Shown piece after piece: positions 1 through 5,711 of a stretch of 6,279 bases of DNA. Source of the DNA: an uncultured Ruminococcus sp. (GTDB taxonomy: Bacteria; Bacillota_A; Clostridia; Oscillospirales; Acutalibacteraceae); contig CACYEJ010000297.1 of the NCBI GenBank assembly GCA_902773395.1, forward strand, positions 1-6,279, given 5' to 3'. Below the pieces are notes generated by a model, which saw only the letters and a program-made list of their open reading frames with translations, ran no database searches and was not told the origin of the DNA. The translations under genes and the position numbers were made by a program. Within the stretch, counting starts at the first letter, position 1; every line of letters starts with the position of its first letter.

Positions 1-2658
1 GTGAACGGAACGTCACCGTATAGCTATGTACATCTGATAAATGCTACAGATGATAACGGTGGTGCACATACACATGATGACCTTATGAATTCTGTTGCCG
101 AAAGTGTATTCTCTTTTGTAGCCGATGAGCCTAATCTCGGTGAAGCGACCGAGCCGGGGTTTCAGGAACTTTATGATAACATTAGTGCTAATTTTGGAAT
201 TTGTGCCGCTGCGGCTCGTTTCCCTGCTTATGACAGATATATTTCAATTGGAGCAGAACTGAAGAAGATTCCATATATGGAAATAAATACACTTGTAGCC
301 TGCCGTATGTTTGAAAGACTTAAAGCAAGCGTATTTGCTAACGAAGTTACAGCGGATAAGTTTGATGCAGATTCCGCAAAGCTTGGCTTAGGTTCGGAAA
401 TAGGAGGTATTGAGGACGCACTTACAGGTATTTTAGAGTCGAACCGCCCGCCAATGAGATCCCTTACAACAAGAGATTTCGATTATGGCAGTATTTGGGA
501 CGGAAAAGATCTTGCGTACGACAGAGCGTATAAAGATTGGGGCGACTATCAAAGAGCTGTGTCTGATGCATTTGGAGCATCGAAAAATCAATTGGAGGGC
601 AACCTTAAAAGGTACTTGAAGAATTCATTTGTAGATCCCGAAAGAGGTCCGTTTTACCTTGCTAATATTATAAAGGGAAGTAATGAACGTACCATGCTCA
701 GTCGCTTCGTTGAGGCTGAACAAAGGTTCAGAGCTATATGTAACCAGCAGATTGAAGAAAGAAGAAAACTTGAATCTCGTATGAGGGATATCCGATTGGA
801 ATATGAATCTCCGTCCGCATGGCAGCTGCTTCATACCGGTAAAAAAGGAATGGCTAACGAGTATTTGACCGCATTGAGGGCATGGCGTGAGAATCAGTGC
901 GTGATAGATAAATATGATTATTTATCTCAGCTTTGTGAGTACCTCATCGAGATATACACAAAGTATTATAACAATATACTTGCTCCTATGACTCAGTGTC
1001 TAAGCGAACTTGTGAGTATTTTTACCAGTAATCTTGAGTTTCTTAAAACTAAGTATCTATCAGACAAGAAGATTGATGATCCGAGTATTATACTGATTCC
1101 ATTTGAATTTGAAACTGATCCCTATAAGAATCAGTTCGAGCAGTGTGTACTCAAAGCAAAACAGGAGTTTTTAGACTCTCTTCTTACTGATATGAACCTT
1201 TGGATTAAATGCGATATAGATCATGTGGACGATAACAGTGTTGTAAATACGGATATTCCCGGTTCACTGTCCAGATTTGTATCGGATTGCTTCAAGACCT
1301 TGTATGATAAACTTCATCTTAATATGGAAACTATCTTTACACCACGCATTCCGAATGGAGGAGATATTATTTCGTACTCTGAAACTGTAATCGAAGATAT
1401 TTACAGGCGTGCATATCCGCTGTTTAAAAAGTCTTCCTCGCAGGTTAAGACTTATGTTAACGGTATTCTTTCCATTCCCTGCAACTGCCCCAATATTTAT
1501 CTTGCGGCTCAACGTTTTAAACAGAATATGAGCCGAACCGGAGAGTGCGAACTGATATTAAAGCAAAGTGCAGAAGTGAATTGTATTTCGGTTGTCAAAG
1601 CAAAATCAGGCTATGCTCTTAGCAATAACGCAGATCTTTCAAATTTGGAGCTTTATTATGAGGTTTCACGTGCACAGCCTGCAACCGGCATGTATCTTCA
1701 CCTTGATGAGCGTTGGGAGAATGTGTTCCCCAGTCCGAACGTAAAACCGTCGTGGTCGGGAGCGTACACATGCAGGAGAACTGAGCTTCATAATGAAAAA
1801 TACAGTGTTATGTTTAATCGCTGTGTGAAAGAAGGTATTATTGTTAAGGTTCAAGCCAGCAAATCAGCTTTGCTTCATGCAGCAGATCCTGATGTTGACC
1901 TCAAAAAGATCAGATTAACAGGCGATTTGACTGCTAAGAATCATCAATTCGGGCAGCTGAAAGGGAAGATATGGTTTAGTCCAAAATCTATACAATATGA
2001 TATCGAAGGTATGGGAATGTATCGTGATAATGGCACAGAGGAAGGACAGCTGGATAACATTCGAGAAAACGTTATCAGAGATCCCGAACTCTGCAAGTTG
2101 ATAGAAGAGCAGTGCAAGATTATTGAGCAGCTTGATAAGCTGCATAAATCAATAGAGTATCCGCAAGTGTTTGTAAGAGCGTTGCTGTGCGAGCTTTTGT
2201 TTTTAGATAAGTTTGAAGGTATTGTATACCTAAAGCATCTGCGTGACAACGATCCTATGCCGTTTGAGCTGCTTAAGGATGATGGCAGGGGTAATATTGA
2301 TCCTAAAATGGATACTTATTATTATAACCTCTATTGTGCTATGTATGATGTACTTTCTACTCACGCAGGTGAAGGCAGAACGTGGGAGCAGCAGATTATG
2401 GCGAATTGGGATGCATTTTCAAAATCGCTTCGTGATGAAAAGAAAGCAATTGCTTTACAAAAACAAATTATCGGAAATCAGACAACAAAAACAGTTGGAT
2501 TTGCCAATATATTCCAAAGTATTTCCGCTAATTATAAGACACAAGCAGGCGAAACGGCAAATGTTGACGAGAAACAAAGACTTGGGGAAATCTCAGATTT
2601 TTATAAGTCGTGTTTTGAAGCACTTGGTTCGATTTATAATAGATTCTTCGTACAGTAA
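1..2658 (+). CDS. Tubulin-like (Tubulin_2-type) protein, 5' end outside the window
   Basis: The frame is open from base 1 and stops with TAA at 2656-2658. The GTG at base 1 is probably an internal valine codon, because the protein begins inside a fold and no ribosome site can be seen. Visible residues 7-41 give a strand (YVHLINATD), an acidic turn and a helix (LMNSVAESVFSFVADE), which resembles the segment following the GTPase core of bacterial tubulin-like proteins. A strand at 79-84 (RYISIGA) fits the same domain. Residues 200-350 are strongly helical, with a likely coiled coil at about 235-268 and a GPFYLANII motif near 216-224. Residues 529-585 carry a family-like signature: YYE, then G563, H567, W572, and a PSP.V.P.W run ending at W585. 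A charged helix lies near 696-718. The nucleotide-binding glycine loops of the family are absent and should lie upstream, so perhaps 200-300 residues are missing. Family proteins are expected to bind GTP and possibly polymerise; that role is inferred. The identification rests on remembered family patterns and is moderately strong. Confidence 0.75.
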   Translation: MNGTSPYSYVHLINATDDNGGAHTHDDLMNSVAESVFSFVADEPNLGEATEPGFQELYDNISANFGICAAAARFPAYDRYISIGAELKKIPYMEINTLVACRMFERLKASVFANEVTADKFDADSAKLGLGSEIGGIEDALTGILESNRPPMRSLTTRDFDYGSIWDGKDLAYDRAYKDWGDYQRAVSDAFGASKNQLEGNLKRYLKNSFVDPERGPFYLANIIKGSNERTMLSRFVEAEQRFRAICNQQIEERRKLESRMRDIRLEYESPSAWQLLHTGKKGMANEYLTALRAWRENQCVIDKYDYLSQLCEYLIEIYTKYYNNILAPMTQCLSELVSIFTSNLEFLKTKYLSDKKIDDPSIILIPFEFETDPYKNQFEQCVLKAKQEFLDSLLTDMNLWIKCDIDHVDDNSVVNTDIPGSLSRFVSDCFKTLYDKLHLNMETIFTPRIPNGGDIISYSETVIEDIYRRAYPLFKKSSSQVKTYVNGILSIPCNCPNIYLAAQRFKQNMSRTGECELILKQSAEVNCISVVKAKSGYALSNNADLSNLELYYEVSRAQPATGMYLHLDERWENVFPSPNVKPSWSGAYTCRRTELHNEKYSVMFNRCVKEGIIVKVQASKSALLHAADPDVDLKKIRLTGDLTAKNHQFGQLKGKIWFSPKSIQYDIEGMGMYRDNGTEEGQLDNIRENVIRDPELCKLIEEQCKIIEQLDKLHKSIEYPQVFVRALLCELLFLDKFEGIVYLKHLRDNDPMPFELLKDDGRGNIDPKMDTYYYNLYCAMYDVLSTHAGEGRTWEQQIMANWDAFSKSLRDEKKAIALQKQIIGNQTTKTVGFANIFQSISANYKTQAGETANVDEKQRLGEISDFYKSCFEALGSIYNRFFVQ

Positions 2659-2702
2659 TATTTACTATACGTATACTGGAAAGCTAAAAGATTTACCATT
2701 TT

Positions 2703-2774
2703 AAAGTTTGGTCAAGCTTTTCAAAGCTTGCGAGGTGCAGGGGCAGAGCCCTGCTCGCTGACGAAACCAACTTG
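2703..2774. repeat. Folded intergenic repeat-like element (closing stem with two hairpins)
   Basis: AAGTTTGGT at 2704-2712 can pair with ACCAACTT at 2766-2773 with one bulged T. Inside lie two hairpins. The first is CAAGCTT/AAGCTTG (2713-2719 with 2724-2730), a perfect 7-bp stem with loop TTCA. The second is GC-rich: GCA plus GGGC (2737-2744, with one bulged G) pairs with GCCC plus TGC (2748-2754) around an AGA loop, and is extended by GCGA (2730-2733) pairing with TCGC (2755-2758). The G at 2730 is shared, so not all pairs can form at once. Together they make a three-way-junction-like fold. I recall very similar sequence scattered between genes in Ruminococcus genomes, which supports a dispersed repeat, but only one copy is visible here. 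No U-run follows, so it is not a canonical terminator. The structure is directly visible; the repeat status is from memory. Confidence 0.55.
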
Positions 2775-2848
2775 CAAAGAAAAGCAAACTACCCTCAGCG
2801 AAATGAGATAAACTATCAAAAACAATCAAAAAAACAAAAACTCTCCAC

Positions 2849-2883
2849 CCAAACAAAAACAGGCAACAGCGTAGCGAATTGCC
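2849..2883 (-). terminator. Weak intrinsic terminator-like hairpin on the minus strand
   Basis: GGCAA at 2862-2866 and TTGCC at 2879-2883 form a 5-bp stem around a 12-base loop. Read on the minus strand, the hairpin is followed at once by a T-rich run (TGTTTTTGTTT), the layout of a Rho-independent terminator. The stem is short and the T-run is interrupted by G, so efficiency would be modest. No minus-strand gene is seen to need it, although a possible minus-strand promoter lies about 80 bases away (see 2961-2990). Confidence 0.3.
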
Positions 2884-2920
2884 GGTTTAAGAAAGAAAAG
2901 TGCTAAATCTTACTGCTTGC

Positions 2921-2969
2921 GAGTATAATTCTCAACTCCGTACAACAGCAGGTCGCCGTAATTATACTC
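2921..2969. repeat. Perfect 10-bp inverted repeat with 29-base loop
   Basis: GAGTATAATT at 2921-2930 is the exact reverse complement of AATTATACTC at 2960-2969, with 29 bases between them. Each arm contains a TATAAT hexamer, one on each strand, so the arms may be -10 elements, operator half-sites or an RNA stem. The right arm is also used by the larger nested inverted repeat at 2962-3048, so the two structures exclude one another. Confidence 0.6.
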
Positions 2970-2990
2970 ACTTTCTGAAACATTTACCAA
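2961..2990 (-). promoter_or_regulatory. Possible minus-strand promoter
   Basis: On the minus strand, TTGGTA (2985-2990) is followed after 18 bases by a perfect TATAAT (2961-2966). The -35 box matches the sigma-A consensus at four of six positions. Transcription would begin near 2954 and run leftwards toward the terminator-like hairpin at 2849-2883, giving a short RNA of roughly 100 bases with no convincing coding sequence. Both elements sit in inverted-repeat arms, so the match may be a by-product of those repeats. Confidence 0.25.
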
Positions 2991-3048
2991 TTTATGGTTA
3001 AACAGTTGCAAAGCCTGTTTCGGTAAATGTTATTAACCGTGAGTATAA
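2962..3048. repeat. Nested inverted repeat upstream of the operon (candidate leader switch or operator)
   Basis: Three pairs of arms are nested about one centre. TTATACTCAC (2962-2971) pairs with GTGAGTATAA (3039-3048), a perfect 10 bp. AACATTTACC (2979-2988) pairs with GGTAAATGTT (3022-3031), a perfect 10 bp. AAACAG (3000-3005) pairs with CTGTTT (3015-3020), a perfect 6 bp. The outer and middle stems are separated by a symmetric 7x7 internal loop. Two alternative pairings also exist: GGTTAA (2996-3001) with TTAACC (3033-3038), and TCACTTTC (2968-2975) with GAAAGTGA (3053-3060). The structure ends 57 bases before the likely start codon of the next gene. It could be a 5'-leader RNA fold, a multi-site operator, or the remains of a small palindromic element. 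No U-run follows the outer stem, so it is not a simple terminator. Confidence 0.6.
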
Positions 3049-3094
3049 GTATGAAAGTGATCTGCCATAGTGCAGCAAATAATAAACAATGCTT

Positions 3095-3098
3095 GGAG
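3095..3098 (+). promoter_or_regulatory. Ribosome binding site that decides the start at 3106
   Basis: GGAG lies seven bases before the ATG at 3106. The alternative upstream GTG at 3070 has only a weak purine run (GAAAGTGA, 3053-3060) ahead of it, and its extra 12 residues look like translated leader. The ATG at 3106 is therefore preferred. Confidence 0.6.
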
Positions 3099-3105
3099 CG
3101 ATAAT

Positions 3106-5037
3106 ATGAGTGATTTTTTAGAAAAAGATAAACGAGAAAGCCTTAGTCACAGAGATCTCGTGCAGGCACAGCTTAGCAGTACCGTTGCTTCTTATAGAGT
3201 GCAGCATATCTCGTATACTCCACAGCGAGTAGTAGTGCTTATGCTTGCCGGCGGTCAAGAAGAACTTGAATCCTTTGGAAGTGAGATTGAAAAGGAGGCT
3301 AACAGTTTTTTTGCCAACAACTCGATTACGAGTATAAGACTTCCGTTAGACGGAACTCTTCCTATGCCCGACGAGATAGAAGAAATGATTATCGGTGCGG
3401 TCAACAACGCTGCTGAGGCTCATTCTGTGGAAAATGCAAGGAAGCTCATTATTGTACCGCTGTTTATTCAAGGCAACTACACAGATTCTCAGACAGATAA
3501 TTATTATCAGTCATACGAAGAATATACAGTTTCAGCATGTGAAGCTCTCAAGGCAAGAGAAATAGAGGTTTTTTGGCTTCCTGCGATGATTTTTTTCGAT
3601 AAATATATTACGAAACGTGCTGAAGTTGAGAAAAGAGTGATTATGTCGTCACAAAAAATAAGTGTAGGACATGTAAATGCAGTGCTTATGCTTTCCGACA
3701 GAGATTCCAGAGGCTTTAATATTAGGAGAAGCGTTATAGTACGCAACTTTGTACTGACTGTTCTTATGTTCTCATCGGACGGAGATCGATTGTGCAATTC
3801 GGAAATAGGAAACGGAAAGGCTTTTTCTTCAGCTGCGTTTCCGCTACAGATGCCAGCACACGTTGAGATACTCAAGCGTGTGGAAAATATTCTTGCAAGG
3901 TTTGTGGGACAGCCAAATGATTATGAGAAATGCAGAAAAAGTTTCGGTAAGGCAATTTCTGCACTGCCAAAAGATACGGTTTGGCGTTCAGGCTGGAAAA
4001 AGCTCCCGCTTATTGATGGAGATAAGATTAGTATCGCTCCTATTCTGAGTTTCGTTGGTTCGGAGGATTCGGATATCGATACCAACAGAAAAAGGCTTTC
4101 TGCCTTTACCAATGAGTACTTCATTTCTAAGCTTCCAATAGGTAAAGATGCGTGGAAACTTTCGTCTACTAACTTTAAGGAGTTTATGTCTGCTTTCTGG
4201 AAGCTCTACAAGGAGAAATATGGAGGTTCAATATACGGTATAAGCGACATATTTGAACAGGGACATACAGGAGAGTTTATAAATTCCTGTGTTGATGTGC
4301 TGGAGATCAGAGATTCCTATAAAGCTCTAGGTCTTAGTGAGCATATCAGCGATTACCAGAACCCCGTTTCTGAATATGTCAGAAACGAAAGCAGCGAGGT
4401 TTACGAGCTTTTGTCAAAGCGTGTTCGTGATTTTTACAGTGCACTCTTGATAGAAAGTAATTCCGATACGGAGAAAATGCTGAAAGCACATAAGCGTGCA
4501 TCAGATTTTGTAATGAAGCTTAAGAGTATTGTCAATGATGAGATGCGTTACTGGCAGGCAGAAGAGATAGTTCACGAATATCTTGCCGAAGAGTTCACCG
4601 TGACGGACGATATGCTTAAGGAGCTGATAGACCTTTATTTTAATATGCTTGAATATTCCGAAAATACAACAACTGCACAGCAAAAGTTTATTGAGAAGGT
4701 CTTTGAGCTTGCAAAGACAAATTACCGAGTAAATGCAGCAACATATCTTAAAAATCTTGAGAAAAACTACAAAGATGAGGCGGACGCACGTAAAATCGTA
4801 AAAAAATGCATGGAAAAGGCAGGAGTTCTTTTGGGAAGATACAACAGTACGATTGAGCCTGAGTATCAGATTATTCTCGATATTATGGATCGTTCGGAAC
4901 TGGCAAAGACGCTCTATATCGATGGAGATATTAAGCGTCAGGTGAGAATAGTGGAAAACATTAACGACTGCTTTTACATTGTTTGTTGGACAAAGCCGAC
5001 CGAGATAATATCCGGATATAAGGACGGGGAGGTGTAA
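3106..5037 (+). CDS. Uncharacterised protein: alpha/beta N-terminal domain and helical C-terminal half
   Basis: The product is 643 residues from the ATG at 3106; a GTG at 3070 would add 12 residues. I do not recognise a named family. Residues 40-235 look like a Rossmann-type alpha/beta domain with strands RVVVLMLAGG (41-50), KLIIVPLF (113-120), IEVFWLPAMIFF (153-164) and NAVLMLSDRDSRGF (191-204), alternating with helices. No Walker A, tubulin glycine loop or complete MIDAS motif is visible, so NTP binding is not supported. Residues 430-620 are charged, amphipathic and almost wholly helical (for example EEIVHEYLAEEF and AQQKFIEKVFELAKTNYRVNAATYLKNL split over adjacent helices), which suggests a scaffold or protein-binding region. 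The C-terminal stretch (CFYIVCWTKP) turns to strand. No signal peptide or membrane segment is seen, so it is probably cytosolic. It ends 4 bases before the next gene, so it is coupled to the beta-rich and GTPase genes. It may be a regulatory or effector partner of the two GTPases; this is inferred from position only. Confidence 0.85.
   Translation: MSDFLEKDKRESLSHRDLVQAQLSSTVASYRVQHISYTPQRVVVLMLAGGQEELESFGSEIEKEANSFFANNSITSIRLPLDGTLPMPDEIEEMIIGAVNNAAEAHSVENARKLIIVPLFIQGNYTDSQTDNYYQSYEEYTVSACEALKAREIEVFWLPAMIFFDKYITKRAEVEKRVIMSSQKISVGHVNAVLMLSDRDSRGFNIRRSVIVRNFVLTVLMFSSDGDRLCNSEIGNGKAFSSAAFPLQMPAHVEILKRVENILARFVGQPNDYEKCRKSFGKAISALPKDTVWRSGWKKLPLIDGDKISIAPILSFVGSEDSDIDTNRKRLSAFTNEYFISKLPIGKDAWKLSSTNFKEFMSAFWKLYKEKYGGSIYGISDIFEQGHTGEFINSCVDVLEIRDSYKALGLSEHISDYQNPVSEYVRNESSEVYELLSKRVRDFYSALLIESNSDTEKMLKAHKRASDFVMKLKSIVNDEMRYWQAEEIVHEYLAEEFTVTDDMLKELIDLYFNMLEYSENTTTAQQKFIEKVFELAKTNYRVNAATYLKNLEKNYKDEADARKIVKKCMEKAGVLLGRYNSTIEPEYQIILDIMDRSELAKTLYIDGDIKRQVRIVENINDCFYIVCWTKPTEIISGYKDGEV
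5027..5034 (+). promoter_or_regulatory. Strong ribosome binding site overlapping the end of the upstream gene
   Basis: GGGAGGTG lies inside the last codons of the preceding gene, seven bases before the ATG at 5042. Its position next to the upstream stop codon (TAA, 5035-5037) favours translational coupling. Confidence 0.8.
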
Positions 5038-5041
5038 TCGT

Positions 5042-5710
5042 ATGGAGCTTATAAAGCTTGACAATGTTACTTGTAAGTACGACGCAGGCAAATCTAAATT
5101 TGTGTTTTCGTGGGACAGACCGGAAACAAATAAGGCTTTACAGAAGATTGGTATAGCGGAAATTTCTGACAGTGATAGCGGAAAGATAAAAGAGGAGAAT
5201 ATTCTTTGGGCTAATATATCGCCTTCATCGGTGAGCTACTCGATACGCTATAACAACGAATCAAATATGCATACGTTTATTGTGGTTGGAATTGCCGATT
5301 ACATAAGCAATGACGAAACCGTGAGCAGATTTCGTATTGCCTGCCGCAACTTCGGTATAGATAGGATTACATATACGGGATATAGTGGTGCCGGAAAGCT
5401 GTTCTGGAGAGAGAATCTAAAAAATAACATTATGACTGTTCTTGTCAACAGCAGCACAAGTATACCAACGGGTCTTTTATGCTATTCGTATACGTTTTGC
5501 GGTGTGAGATTCCTATATCGGATTTATCGGCCTATTATTCGTTCGGAATCGTACAGCCATATTCTTACATTCTATTTACCGGACGGAGCGTCTAACTTTA
5601 AGTTAGAGATACCCGACTCCTCTGTGGTATGCCGAAAGTATTCAGAAAAAGAAAAAAAGGGCTGTTTTGCAGCTTTTTTCTCAACACTATTTGGAAAAAA
5701 GGAGAATTAA
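5042..5710 (+). CDS. Small beta-rich protein, probable paired beta-sandwich, with basic-hydrophobic tail
   Basis: The product is 222 residues, with its ATG four bases after the previous stop and a strong Shine-Dalgarno site. I do not recognise a named family. Residues 1-100 have a fibronectin type III-like rhythm: a strand near the start (LIKLDNVTCKYD), KFVFSWDRP at 19-27, KIGIAEI at 35-41, SVSYSIRY at 63-70 and HTFIVVGIADYI at 77-88. Residues 105-195 form a second strand-rich unit (RITYTGY, NIMTVLVN, YSHILTFYLP, FKLEIP). The tail at 203-221 is distinctive: a basic run, then GCFAAFFSTLFG, then lysines. It could be a short amphipathic helix that docks on membrane or on a partner. There is no signal peptide, so the protein probably stays in the cytosol. 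Between a large orphan subunit and a GTPase it would suit an adaptor role. That role is inference, and the fold call needs structure prediction. Confidence 0.85.
   Translation: MELIKLDNVTCKYDAGKSKFVFSWDRPETNKALQKIGIAEISDSDSGKIKEENILWANISPSSVSYSIRYNNESNMHTFIVVGIADYISNDETVSRFRIACRNFGIDRITYTGYSGAGKLFWRENLKNNIMTVLVNSSTSIPTGLLCYSYTFCGVRFLYRIYRPIIRSESYSHILTFYLPDGASNFKLEIPDSSVVCRKYSEKEKKGCFAAFFSTLFGKKEN
5699..5704 (+). promoter_or_regulatory. Strong ribosome binding site for the GTPase gene
   Basis: AAGGAG lies within the end of the upstream gene, seven bases before the ATG at 5712. With only one base between the upstream stop and this start, it indicates coupled translation. Confidence 0.8.
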
Positions 5711-5711
5711 G

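Larger units (their letters stand above)
2659..3105. other. Structured non-coding gap between the tubulin-like gene and the downstream operon
   Basis: No convincing gene is present on either strand over these 447 bases. The gap holds, in order, a short palindrome TATACGTATA at 2666-2675, a folded repeat-like element at 2703-2774, an A-rich tract at about 2812-2861, a GGCAA/TTGCC hairpin at 2862-2883, and the overlapping inverted repeats at 2921-2969 and 2962-3048. A gap this long contrasts with the 1-4 base spacing inside the following operon. It suggests that the operon has its own transcriptional control, or that repeat sequence has inserted between two parts of an older operon. No U-tract follows the GC-rich hairpin on the + strand, so I see no clear intrinsic terminator for the tubulin-like gene, and read-through into the next gene is possible. 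Confidence 0.8.

Noticed and set aside
2243..2704. A 153-codon + strand reading frame overlapping the end of the tubulin-like gene and running past its stop.
   Set aside because: It lies in another frame of a well-supported gene. Its product alternates a hydrophobic block with basic low-complexity sequence, and no ribosome site precedes it.
2730..2758. The GC-rich hairpin as an intrinsic terminator for the tubulin-like gene.
   Set aside because: The stem is good, but the bases after it (TGACGAAACC) contain no U-run, so it does not fit a Rho-independent terminator on the + strand.
2924..2929. A perfect TATAAT on the + strand as the -10 box of an operon promoter.
   Set aside because: No acceptable -35 hexamer lies 16-18 bases upstream and there is no extended TG motif. 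It remains possible only with an activator.
2903..2983. A 26-codon minus-strand reading frame in the gap with three consecutive cysteines.
   Set aside because: There is no Shine-Dalgarno site ahead of its ATG, it lies across the inverted-repeat arms, and its start lies upstream of the predicted minus-strand transcript start.
2921..3048. The repeated GAGTATAA arms as a CRISPR array.
   Set aside because: There are only three short 8-base copies in mixed orientation with unequal spacing, and no cas genes are nearby.
3507..3875. A 122-codon minus-strand reading frame opposite the alpha/beta domain.
   Set aside because: It is antisense to the orphan gene, rich in serine and threonine without motifs, and lacks a convincing ribosome site.
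4501..5091. A 196-codon minus-strand reading frame opposite the end of the orphan gene.
   Set aside because: It is fully antisense to a coupled coding operon. Its composition (rich in cysteine, leucine, isoleucine and phenylalanine) is what the reverse of helical coding sequence gives, and no domain is recognisable.
5378..5401. A P-loop-like GYSGAGKL in the beta-rich protein (residues 113-120).
   Set aside because: The last position is leucine instead of serine or threonine, and the surroundings are beta-strands without the following helix of a P-loop NTPase.
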